NCBI GenBank assembly: GCA_018223415.1
Contig: JAGTTQ010000001.1
Span: forward strand, 1,192,365-1,256,364
Source: Eubacteriaceae bacterium Marseille-Q4139
GTDB taxonomy: Bacteria > Bacillota > Clostridia > Lachnospirales > Lachnospiraceae
Direction: 5' to 3'
Length of the DNA stretch: 64,000 nt
Under the pieces are notes generated by a model, which was not told the origin of the DNA, did no database searches, and saw only the letters and a list, made by a program, of their open reading frames with translations. A program made the position numbers and the translations under genes. Shown here one piece after another: positions 25,196 to 32,737 of this stretch (positions are counted from its first letter, which is position 1; each line of letters opens with the position of its first letter).

Positions 25196-26284
25196 TTAGT
25201 AGTCCAGATTCTCCATATACTTCATGTATTTCACGACCATAAGGGCAATCTTGAAGGTGATCGCGTCTTCAAACACGCGAAGGTCAAGGCCGGTGCTCTT
25301 CTGGAGCTTGTCGAGGCGGTAAACCAGCGTGTTCCTGTGGATGTAAAGCTGTCTGGAGGTCTCCGAGACATTGAGGCTGTTCTCAAAGAACTTGTTGATG
25401 GTGGTGAGGGTCTCCTCGTCGAAATCGTCCGGGGACTTCCCGTCGAAGATTTCCTTGATAAACATCCGGCAGAGCGGAAGCGGAAGCTGGTAAATCAGGC
25501 GGCCGATTCCCAGGTTGCTGTATGCCACCACATTTTTCCCGCTGTAAAAGATTTTTCCCACGTCCAGGGCCATTTTGGCTTCCTTGTAGGAGCGGGAAAC
25601 GTCCTTGATCTCGTTGACAATCGTACCAAAGGCGATGTGCACCTTCGTCATCGCTTCGGTATTTAACATGTCGAGAATCGTGTTGGCAGTCTTTTCCAGA
25701 TCTGCGTATGTCTCGCCCGGCTTGACTTCTTTCACCAGGATGATGTTCTTTTCGTCTACGGCCGTGATGAAATCCTTTGTCTTCGTGGAAAACAGGCCCC
25801 TCACGGTCTCCAGGGCGTTGACGTCCTTGTCATTCTTCGTCTCAATTAAGAAGACGACACGCTTGACGTTTGTCTCAATATGGAGCTTCTTCGCCCTGTT
25901 GTAAATATCCACAAGAAGAAGATTGTCAAGAAGCAGGTTTTTAATAAAGTTATCCTTATCAAACCGCTCTTTATATGCCACCAGCAGATTCTGGATCTGG
26001 AATGCCGCAAGCTTTCCTACCATGTACACATCATCGCTGCCGCCCTTTGCAAGCAGGATGTACTCAAGCTGGTGCTCGTCAAATACCTTGAAGAACTGAT
26101 AGCCCGAAATTACCTGGCTGTCGGCCGGAGAATCCACAAACGCAAGAATAGAACTTTCATACTCTTCCGCATTTTCAAATGTGGAAGCCAGCACTTTTCC
26201 TTCAATATCACAGACACAAAGGTCAATCCTCGTGATTTCCTTCAATCCGTCGATGTTCGACTGGAGGATCTGATTTGAAATCAT
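25196..26284 (-). CDS. PucR/CdaR-type helix-turn-helix regulator
   Basis: The product is 362 aa. An N-terminal sensor-like region (about 1-130, diacid-binding-like) and a GGDEF-like middle region (about 140-270) precede the C-terminal PucR helix-turn-helix: NVSETSRQLYIHRNTLVYRL, then FEDAITFKIALMV (about 305-355). CdaR-type proteins activate genes for sugar diacids or other metabolites; the ligand here is not known. It lies directly upstream of ftsE with a 3-bp gap and is probably cotranscribed with it, an interesting link of a metabolite regulator to cell division. Confidence 0.85.
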   Translation of the reverse strand: MISNQILQSNIDGLKEITRIDLCVCDIEGKVLASTFENAEEYESSILAFVDSPADSQVISGYQFFKVFDEHQLEYILLAKGGSDDVYMVGKLAAFQIQNLLVAYKERFDKDNFIKNLLLDNLLLVDIYNRAKKLHIETNVKRVVFLIETKNDKDVNALETVRGLFSTKTKDFITAVDEKNIILVKEVKPGETYADLEKTANTILDMLNTEAMTKVHIAFGTIVNEIKDVSRSYKEAKMALDVGKIFYSGKNVVAYSNLGIGRLIYQLPLPLCRMFIKEIFDGKSPDDFDEETLTTINKFFENSLNVSETSRQLYIHRNTLVYRLDKLQKSTGLDLRVFEDAITFKIALMVVKYMKYMENLDY

Positions 26285-26481
26285 AGTGTTCTCTCCTTTA
26301 CACAGTTAATAACATAAATCCACTTTATATTTTAATGCAAAGTAACGAAAAAGGGAAGAAAAATTTTTACATTTTTACTATTTTTCTCCGCCCAGGCCGT
26401 CAGATTCCACGAAAGGAGCGGATTTTGCCCGGAAAAATTGTGTTTTCTGTCTGGCGGAAAAGCCGAAAGTCCGTTCCTGCA

Positions 26482-26520
26482 AAAAGGAAAACGGGAGGCG
26501 CCGCATCTGGCCCTCCCGTC
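26482..26520 (-). terminator. terminator after the ABC ATPase gene
   Basis: On the minus strand ACGGGAGG and CCTCCCGT form an 8-bp stem (26491-26498 with 26512-26519). The sequence TTTCCTTTTT follows. It lies 18 bp past the stop codon. Confidence 0.75.
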
Positions 26521-26537
26521 TGTTTCTCTGTCCTTTA

Positions 26538-27629
26538 TTAAATTGCCCGTTTCGTTTCCCTGTCAAACAGGATGATCCGGTCTACATCTACCGCAAGCCG
26601 GAGCGTATCGCCGATCTCGGCTGCCGCCTCGCCGGCCTTCACTTCAAACCCATTTTCCTCTGTGCCGAACTTCCAGAACACGCCATCCGAAGACATTTCG
26701 ATATCCTGGAGTTTGCAGTCAAACACGCCGTTCTCCGAGAGATCCGCTGCCTCGCCGGCAGGACAGATATGTTCCGGGCGGATTCCCATGGCCACGCTGT
26801 TTCCTATGTAGCCGCCGTCAAAAAGCCGCCTGGAAATGGCCTCCGGGAGCAGAAGCTCCCCGTCCTGGAAGCGGATCCGCGCACGGCCGTTTTCAGCTTC
26901 CGGCGTCACAATAAACAGGTTCGGCGCATGTGTCCCAAAAAAGCTGGCCACATAAGAGCAGCTCGGGTTTTCGTAGAGCTCCTTCGGCGTCCCCGCCTGG
27001 CGGACGCATCCGCTCTCCATGGCAACGACGCGTGTGCCGAGCGCCATGGCCTCCGCGGGATCACTCGTCACATAGACGATGATGATGCCGAGCTTCTCAT
27101 ACAGCTTCTGGAATTTCACCAGGGGCTTCACGGAAATGCCGGACAGCACGCTGTCCATCAAAAGCACCTTCGGCCGGCGCACGATGGCTCTCCCAAGAAG
27201 AACCCGCCTCTCATCCATCTCCGAAAGCGTTTCCGGCATTGCCGAAAGAATACCGGAAAGCCCTAAAAGCTCTGACGCCTCCGTGACTCTCTCGTCGATT
27301 TCGCTCTGGGGCATCCTCGCCATCCGGAGCGCAAAGGCCATATTTTCATAAACAGTCATCCCCGGATACAGGGTGCTGTTCTTAAAGAGCATGGCAAGCT
27401 GCCGGTCACGCGGGTCTGCATCCGTCACATCCTGGCCGTCGACCAGAACCTTTCCTGACGTTGCTTCCTCAAGGCCTGCAATAACCTTTAAAAGCGTCGT
27501 TTTTCCGCAGCCGGCCGGGCCTGTGAGTACCACAAACTCCGGTTCTTCAATCTCGAGGTTAAAGTCCCTCACTGCCTGGAAGCCATTGGGGTAGATTTTA
27601 CATATATGCTTTAACGATAATCCCGCCAT
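26538..27629 (-). CDS. MsmK/UgpC-like ABC ATPase with degenerate catalytic motifs
   Basis: The product is 363 aa from the ATG at 27627-27629 (GAAGGGTGAG upstream); the start MAGLSLKHICKIYPNG matches sugar-importer ATPases. Walker A is intact (GPAGCGKTT). The other motifs have changed: the Q-loop reads LFKNS (Gln to Lys), the signature LSEMDERR in place of LSGGQRQR, Walker B LLMDSVLSG in place of LMDEPLSNLD (catalytic Glu to Ser, D-loop lost), and the switch VTSDP in place of VTHD. The C-terminal regulatory OB domains (about 235-363, with MGIRPEHI) remain. No permease or binding protein lies nearby. It probably binds ATP but hydrolyses it poorly or not at all. Its role is unknown, perhaps regulatory. 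Confidence 0.9.
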   Translation of the reverse strand: MAGLSLKHICKIYPNGFQAVRDFNLEIEEPEFVVLTGPAGCGKTTLLKVIAGLEEATSGKVLVDGQDVTDADPRDRQLAMLFKNSTLYPGMTVYENMAFALRMARMPQSEIDERVTEASELLGLSGILSAMPETLSEMDERRVLLGRAIVRRPKVLLMDSVLSGISVKPLVKFQKLYEKLGIIIVYVTSDPAEAMALGTRVVAMESGCVRQAGTPKELYENPSCSYVASFFGTHAPNLFIVTPEAENGRARIRFQDGELLLPEAISRRLFDGGYIGNSVAMGIRPEHICPAGEAADLSENGVFDCKLQDIEMSSDGVFWKFGTEENGFEVKAGEAAAEIGDTLRLAVDVDRIILFDRETKRAI

Positions 27630-27833
27630 CCTGCTCACCCTTCCGTTTCTATGCACATTTTTGTCTGTACTAATCGTACACAAAACAGGAGGGATTTTCC
27701 ATATTGTAAATCAACAAATAATTGCTGCAATTTCCATGAAAACTGCATATCTCCATCGTGTTTTACAGCAAATTGTTTCCTTTTCGGATAAAAACGACAT
27801 GGCAGGGAAACATTATTTGTCAAAAATGACGGA

Positions 27834-28211
27834 TTACGCCTTTAAAGCGATAGCTTCCATCTCCATTAAGACGTCCTTCGGAAGGCGTGCCACCTCTACG
27901 CAGGAGCGTGCCGGGCAGTCTTTCTCGAAATATTTGGAGTAGATGCCGTTGATCGTTCCGAAGTCGTTCATGTCCTTGATGAACACGGTCGTCTTGATGA
28001 CGTTCTCCATGCTGGTTCCGGCTGCCTCAAGAAGGTTCTTCACATTTACCATAACCTGCTCTGCCTGAGCCTCGATGCCCTCCGGGATTTCGCCCGTGGC
28101 CGGATTTACCGGGATCTGGCCGGAAGTAAATACCATGCCGTTTACCTCAACTGCCTGGGAGTAGGGGCCGATTGCCGCCGGTGCATTGTTTGTGCTGATG
28201 ATGTTCTTCAT
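27834..28211 (-). CDS. ridA: RidA family enamine/imine deaminase
   Basis: The product is 125 aa. It begins MKNIISTNNAPAAIGPYSQA, has VFTSGQIPVNPATGEIPEG, and ends with CPARSCVEVARLP, whose arginine is the family catalytic residue. RidA trimers hydrolyse reactive 2-aminoacrylate-type intermediates made by PLP enzymes. It overlaps the upstream cvfB gene by 4 bp (ATGA). Confidence 0.95.
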   Translation of the reverse strand: MKNIISTNNAPAAIGPYSQAVEVNGMVFTSGQIPVNPATGEIPEGIEAQAEQVMVNVKNLLEAAGTSMENVIKTTVFIKDMNDFGTINGIYSKYFEKDCPARSCVEVARLPKDVLMEMEAIALKA

Positions 28212-29065
28212 TTCTTTTCCTCCAATACTTTAATATTTTTTTCTGTGATTTCTATTTTACCATCCTTTAACAGATGGCCAACAGCTCGTTTAAAGGCGTT
28301 TTTGCTGAGTTTAAACTCCCTCGCAATGACCTCGGGAGACGCCTTGTCGTTGAACGGAAGTATGCCGCCATAGTCGTTTATGACCTTTAAAACCAGCTCG
28401 GAATCCCCGTAAATCTGGGTGTATGCCTTGTCCCTTGCGCTTAAGTCCAGCTTCCCGTCCTGGCGCACCCTGGTGACGCGCCCGCGGATCTCATCCCCGG
28501 CATGGAAGCCGGAAAACAGCTCCCGCTTCGGGATCATGCCGTGATACCGGCCGTCCACAGCGGCAAACGCCCCCATGTCCGGATTGATCTCAAAAATAAA
28601 CGCCGTGACCTCGTCGCCGGTATGATAGGAAGAATCGCTGCGAAGATACGGATACACCTTCATGGTGGCAGCCAGCCGTTTGCTCTTGTCCACGTAGAGG
28701 GCCACGAGGCACTTCTCGCCTTTTTTCACCGGATACGTCTGTTCCTTAAACGGAAGCAGCAGATCCTTTTCAAGCCCCATGTCTAAGAACGCGCCGATAT
28801 CCGTCGCCTCCTTTACCTCCAAAACCGCCGTCTCCCCCAGGGTCAGCTTCGGCTTTGATACCGTGGCAATCAGCCTGTCCTCCGAATCCTTGTAAATGAA
28901 AACTTCAAGCTTTTCGCCGAGGGTACAGCCCTTCGGCACCTGCTTTTTCGGGAGCAGGACGCGTGCCTCCTCCCCGTCTCCCCGCCTTCCGGTTTCTGCC
29001 AGATATACGCCGAAGCTGGTTTCCTTCACCACCGTCAGCGTCTGCATCATTCCAAGCTCAATCAT
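28208..29065 (-). CDS. cvfB: CvfB/YitL-type S1 RNA-binding protein
   Basis: The product is 285 aa. It consists of several S1-like OB folds (for example LGETAVLEVKEATDIGAFLD and GDEIRGRVTRVRQDGKLDLS) followed by a C-terminal winged helix (LKVINDYGGILPFNDK, then FKLSKNAFKRAVGHLLKDG). This matches the CvfB family, which affects virulence and RNA metabolism in Staphylococcus. It sits between a thioesterase gene (8-bp overlap) and ridA (4-bp overlap) in one operon. Confidence 0.92.
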   Translation of the reverse strand: MIELGMMQTLTVVKETSFGVYLAETGRRGDGEEARVLLPKKQVPKGCTLGEKLEVFIYKDSEDRLIATVSKPKLTLGETAVLEVKEATDIGAFLDMGLEKDLLLPFKEQTYPVKKGEKCLVALYVDKSKRLAATMKVYPYLRSDSSYHTGDEVTAFIFEINPDMGAFAAVDGRYHGMIPKRELFSGFHAGDEIRGRVTRVRQDGKLDLSARDKAYTQIYGDSELVLKVINDYGGILPFNDKASPEVIAREFKLSKNAFKRAVGHLLKDGKIEITEKNIKVLEEKK

Positions 29066-29789
29066 GTCCTTCGTCCTCTCTTTTCTCTTTCAGCTCCACA
29101 TTTGCAAAGACGGCGCCTTTACCGTCCTGAAGGGAGACAACATAACCTCCCGGGCACCTGGCCGCGAAAACCTTAATCTCATCGCCAAGCACGGCAGCCT
29201 TCCGGTACTCGGCCCGGATCTCACCGATTTCCATCGGTTTCGGAAGCGCCTCCCGCGCCATTTCTACATACTGGGCGTTGTTCACATGGTGGTTCGTATC
29301 AATTTGATGGGCCATGACCCAAAGGCTCGAACACTGTACCATCTCTTCCGGCAGCAGAATCTTTCTTCCCGCTTCCTCCATGGGAAGCCGTTCTCCCGGT
29401 TCCCCGTAGGGCTTTAAATCTTCCTCTGTCACCCGCAGCGGCCGGCCGTTTTCCGTGTCCATCAGAAACCAGTTGGAGTCCGCCAGAAGAAGCGGCCGCC
29501 TCTCCCGGTCATAGATGGCGAAATTCCGCATGCCGAAAATCCCTTTAAAGCCATATGGCCATGTGGCCGTCGTGATCGTTTCGCCCAGGGACGGCCGTCT
29601 GTAAATCTTTATCTGCCAGGAGGACAAAAGCCAGATTTTCTTTTCCTTTTCCAAATGGAAAAGCCCGACACCGGAGTCCTCCGAATGGAACGTGGAACAA
29701 TCCTGGAGATAATTCATCATCCCCACCACGGACAGCTTTGCATCCGCATCCGTTTCACTGTACCGGACGCGGCTCTCAAACTCATACAT
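29058..29789 (-). CDS. acyl-ACP thioesterase
   Basis: The product is 243 aa, two hot-dog domains. Recognised parts are VRYSETDADAKLSVVGMMNY at the N-terminus and DTNHHVNNAQYVEMAREALP in the second half, which carries the usual Asn/His catalytic region. It is predicted to release free fatty acids from acyl carrier protein in the cytoplasm. It is the first gene of the thioesterase-cvfB-ridA operon. Confidence 0.9.
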   Translation of the reverse strand: MYEFESRVRYSETDADAKLSVVGMMNYLQDCSTFHSEDSGVGLFHLEKEKKIWLLSSWQIKIYRRPSLGETITTATWPYGFKGIFGMRNFAIYDRERRPLLLADSNWFLMDTENGRPLRVTEEDLKPYGEPGERLPMEEAGRKILLPEEMVQCSSLWVMAHQIDTNHHVNNAQYVEMAREALPKPMEIGEIRAEYRKAAVLGDEIKVFAARCPGGYVVSLQDGKGAVFANVELKEKREDEGHD

Positions 29790-29869
29790 GCTTCCTGCTT
29801 CCTCTCATTCCCGCGAGCCGCCGCTCGCGGAGCGTGTTCTGCCGCCCGGGACAAACTCCCCCGCGGATA

Positions 29870-29906
29870 AAACAAAAAGCCCTAATTTCCTTACGAAATT
29901 GGAGCT
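29870..29906 (-). terminator. terminator downstream of tRNA-Gln copy 1
   Basis: On the minus strand AGCTCCAATTTC, a short loop, then GAAATTAGGGCT pair with one mismatch. They are followed by TTTTTGTTTT. It begins a few bases after the tRNA 3' end. Confidence 0.75.
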
Positions 29907-29912
29907 TTCAAA

Positions 29913-29985
29913 CTGGGCTACTTGGATTCGAACCAAGAAAATGACGGAGTCAGAGTCCGTTGCCTTACCATTTGGCGATAGCCCA
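29913..29985 (-). tRNA. tRNA-Gln (anticodon CTG), copy 1
   Basis: A 73-nt cloverleaf. The acceptor stem is TGGGCTA/TAGCCCA with discriminator G, and the D-stem is GCC/GGC. The anticodon stem is ACGGA/TCCGT with loop CTCTGAC, so the anticodon is CTG. The T-arm is CTTGG/CCAAG with TTCGAAT. No CCA is encoded. It reads CAG codons. Confidence 0.93.
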
Positions 29986-30052
29986 ATAACAAAATATATT
30001 TTAATACGTTTTTCTCAGGTTGTCAACTGTTTTGCCGGACATGTTTGGGAAA

Positions 30053-30125
30053 CTGGGCTACTTGGATTCGAACCAAGAAAATGACGGAGTCAGAGTCCGT
30101 TGCCTTACCATTTGGCGATAGCCCA
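30053..30125 (-). tRNA. tRNA-Gln (anticodon CTG), copy 2
   Basis: This copy is base-for-base identical to copy 1 at 29913-29985; the spacing from 5' end to 5' end is 140 bp. The AA flank immediately after the discriminator is also shared. It is transcribed first, so both probably come from one precursor. Confidence 0.93.
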
Positions 30126-30220
30126 TCGCGTTGACCTTATGCATTATATACCAGAGCGGCAGGTTCGTCAAGTAGTATTTTTCATTTTTTCCCATTCTTC
30201 GTAAAACGCGGCAGGAGGCA

Positions 30221-30239
30221 GGCGCCCCGGCGGGGCGCC
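30221..30239. repeat. GC-only palindrome downstream of the fucosidase gene
   Basis: GGCGCCCC (30221-30228), a 3-nt loop and GGGGCGCC (30232-30239) form a perfect 8-bp GC stem. It lies in a very GC-rich 190-bp stretch between the tRNA genes and the fucosidase 3' end. No U-tract follows. Confidence 0.5.
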
Positions 30240-30350
30240 GGATATCCGCAAGGAGGCCCGGCGCTGCGTTTGGGGTGTGTACCTCGCCTGGATGGCCCGG
30301 ACAAACAGTCTGGCCGGCCCGGTGCCGCGTTTGAAGTCGGCGCCCTGCCC

Positions 30351-30368
30351 CGGCGGGCCTCCCCGCCG
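30351..30368 (-). terminator. possible GC-rich terminator stem after the fucosidase gene
   Basis: CGGCGGG (30351-30357), loop CCTC and CCCGCCG (30362-30368) form a perfect 7-bp stem, 12 bp past the stop codon. It lacks a U-tract, so termination is uncertain. Confidence 0.4.
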
Positions 30369-30380
30369 CGTCTTAAGTCC

Positions 30381-31703
30381 TTACTGCGCTTTCAGCCTGA
30401 CCTCCAGCACCGTATCCACCGGATCAGGGAGAATCGGATCCGGCCCCAGGTCGGCAAACACAATATCGGGATAATCGCTGTGCACCCAACTGGTCGAGAT
30501 GGGAATCTCCGTGCCCGTCGCCAGGCGGCGGATACAGTCCACCTCCTCCGGCCGGATTCCCGTAAGCGGCATGGGCCCGATGGTGTTCTCAAACAGGTGG
30601 TAGTAAACGCGGTTCCCGTTCCTTGTAATGCGGCCGTACTCCGGCTTCTCGATTCCGGCCTTTCCGCAGCCGTAGATGCTGTTCCCGTTTTTCTTCATCC
30701 AGGCGCCGATCTCCTCTAAAATTGCCATGGACTGAGGCGGAATATTCCCCCTGGCATCCGGGCCCACGTTAAGCAGCATGTTCCCGCCCTTGGAGACACA
30801 CTCCACCAGCTTCCGGATCAGCATGGACGCCGGCTTAAAATAATGGTCTTTTTCGCAGTAGCCCCAGTTGCGGTTCATGGTAACGCAGGACTCCCACACC
30901 ATGTCCCGGCCGTTTTTATCCTGGATTCCCTGCGGCGGCACCATCTGCTCCGGGCTCACGAAATCGCCGTGGTACGGCTTCGGCTCCCCTGTCCAGAGGG
31001 AACCGTACCCCTCACCGCTGACCTCCAGGCGGTTGTCGATGATCACCTGCGGCTGGAGCTCCCGCACCATATTGATTAACTCCGTCGCGCGCCAGGCCTC
31101 GCCCCTCATCACGTTGTACTTATCCTCATAGGAAAAGTCGAACCAGAGCACATCCAGCCTGCCGTAGTTGGTGCAGATCTCCCGGATCTGGTTATGCATG
31201 TAGTCCAGATAGCGGTCGAAATTGCGGCCCTCGTTTCCGTACTCCGGTCGGTTCCGCATGGGGTGCTGCTTGTCCCCGTAGTGGGGATAGTCGTCATGAT
31301 ACCAATCCAGAAGCGTGAAGTACAGGCCGACCTTCAGGCCTTCTCCCCGCACAGCCTCCACGAAATCCTTCACCACATCGCGGCCAAGCTTCGTGTTCGT
31401 AACCTTAAAATCCGTGTACTTACTGTCAAACAGGCAGAAGCCGTCGTGATGCTTGGCCGTAAGCACCACATATTTCATGCCGGCTTCCTTCGCGGCCCTG
31501 GCCCATTTTTTCGGGTCGTAGTCCACCGGGTCAAATTCCTCAAAATACCGCATGTAATCCTCTTTCGGAATTTCCTCCTCGCTGCGGATCCACTCGCCCC
31601 GCGCCGGGATTGAATAAAGCCCCCAGTGGATAAACATGCCGAACCGCGCGTCGGTGTACCAGGCCATTCTCTTTTCATATTCGTTTCGGTCAAATGAATA
31701 CAC
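30381..31703 (-). CDS. GH29 alpha-L-fucosidase, cytoplasmic
   Basis: The product is 440 aa. The GTG at 31701-31703 was chosen because GGGAGGAATC lies 8 nt upstream; ATG codons further up lack this. Family motifs are WYTDARFGMFIHWGLYSIPA, VLTAKHHDGFCLFDSKYT and LDVLWFDFSYED, whose Asp is the predicted nucleophile. There is also GGNMLLNVGPDARGNIPP. No signal peptide is present, so it probably acts inside the cell on imported fucosylated oligosaccharides, fitting a gut host-glycan diet. The adjacent upstream gene is unrelated. Confidence 0.92.
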   Translation of the reverse strand: MYSFDRNEYEKRMAWYTDARFGMFIHWGLYSIPARGEWIRSEEEIPKEDYMRYFEEFDPVDYDPKKWARAAKEAGMKYVVLTAKHHDGFCLFDSKYTDFKVTNTKLGRDVVKDFVEAVRGEGLKVGLYFTLLDWYHDDYPHYGDKQHPMRNRPEYGNEGRNFDRYLDYMHNQIREICTNYGRLDVLWFDFSYEDKYNVMRGEAWRATELINMVRELQPQVIIDNRLEVSGEGYGSLWTGEPKPYHGDFVSPEQMVPPQGIQDKNGRDMVWESCVTMNRNWGYCEKDHYFKPASMLIRKLVECVSKGGNMLLNVGPDARGNIPPQSMAILEEIGAWMKKNGNSIYGCGKAGIEKPEYGRITRNGNRVYYHLFENTIGPMPLTGIRPEEVDCIRRLATGTEIPISTSWVHSDYPDIVFADLGPDPILPDPVDTVLEVRLKAQ

Positions 31704-31810
31704 GATGATTCCTCCCATTTTAATCATTCCATTGATGCACTGTCAGCATACCACAAACTGCCCGAAACCGCCAGCAAAGCTTTCGTCAATCCGTCAGAAA
31801 TTCCGGCCGC

Positions 31811-32671
31811 CTATTCCGGGATGGGAACACCGCCGGACGGGTGCCTCACTTCATATCCGTCACATTCCTCCGACACGTAATCAGCAAAAGCCTGTGCATG
31901 TTCCGTTCCGATATAAAACTTTTTTCCCGTCTCCAGGATATTGGTCGTCAGAAAACCGTCTTTGTCCACGCGGATGCTGATATTCTCATAGCCCAGGAGC
32001 GGAATGCTGACGCTAAGTTCCATTAACGTCTCTGCCGGTTCCATATTCAGATCGCTGTACACATTTTTTGATGCCTCTTTGGCCAGCAGAAATTCCCACA
32101 CCTTGTTCATATCAAGCTTTTCAAAGCGGATCTCCGTATCGCCGCCGATGGGCTTATGGTATTCCCAGGACGCCCAGTTGACAATCAGGTTATTTCTTAA
32201 GTCCAAGTCTTCCATAAACTGTCCCAGGGTTTCCGGCCAGTAAGAGGCATTTACGGCGGCATAAAAAATATCCGTTCCCTCATACCGGACAGCCGCCGCA
32301 CAGGAAGCGGCAATGTTCCGGATTTCATAAACCTCCGCAGGGCAGGTGCGTTCGCTGTCTTCGCCGTAGGCATCCCAGCCTTTTGCGAAAATATCTGCAA
32401 GCTTCGCCCCCAGCCTCTCTGCCGGTATCTCTCCGCGTCCGGCCCGGTACTCGGTTCCGCCTGCAAGAATCTGAGGGTACTGCTCATAAATTTCCATGTC
32501 CTCCCAGTGCGGAATCTCTGCCATGCCGCCGGTGTTTCCCGTCATATCGGAAAGCACTCTCACCGGATAGCGGTTCTCCGCCCGGTACAGAGCCGCGCAG
32601 GCCGCAAAAAGGCACAGGCCGGCTGCCAGTGCACACCATGTTCGCCAATTTATTTTCTTCCTTTCTCCCAT
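31811..32671 (-). CDS. membrane-anchored protein of unknown function
   Basis: The product is 286 aa. The N-terminus is basic, followed by one hydrophobic segment (about residues 12-30, WCALAAGLCLFAACAALYRA), so it is either a signal anchor or a lipoprotein-like signal; the Cys context (FAAC) resembles a weak lipobox. The rest (about 35-286) is a soluble extracellular region rich in Glu, Tyr and Trp, with no family that I recognise. It is single-gene spaced, downstream of glmM and a hairpin. Confidence 0.6.
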   Translation of the reverse strand: MGERKKINWRTWCALAAGLCLFAACAALYRAENRYPVRVLSDMTGNTGGMAEIPHWEDMEIYEQYPQILAGGTEYRAGRGEIPAERLGAKLADIFAKGWDAYGEDSERTCPAEVYEIRNIAASCAAAVRYEGTDIFYAAVNASYWPETLGQFMEDLDLRNNLIVNWASWEYHKPIGGDTEIRFEKLDMNKVWEFLLAKEASKNVYSDLNMEPAETLMELSVSIPLLGYENISIRVDKDGFLTTNILETGKKFYIGTEHAQAFADYVSEECDGYEVRHPSGGVPIPE

Positions 32672-32690
32672 TCCTGACTCCTTTAAAGCC

Positions 32691-32728
32691 AGAAAAGCAG
32701 CATGCCTGTTCCGGTATGCCGCTTTTCT
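32691..32728 (-). terminator. hairpin between glmM and the membrane-anchored protein gene
   Basis: AGAAAAGCAGCAT (32691-32703) and ATGCCGCTTTTCT (32716-32728) pair over 13 bp with one mismatch. It begins about 10 bp past the glmM stop. Only a short T-rich stretch follows. Confidence 0.6.
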
Positions 32729-32737
32729 GATTCCATC

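Noticed and set aside
26302..26340. possible promoter of the PucR-type regulator (TTGCAT, 18 bp, TATGTT)
   Set aside because: Spacing is a little long and the -10 is weak; plausible but not strong enough to list as a feature.
27630..27833. possible promoter for the degenerate ABC ATPase between ridA and its start
   Set aside because: Several TTGA-type boxes are present (for example TTGACA), but none has a good -10 at 16-18 bp, so no promoter is reported.
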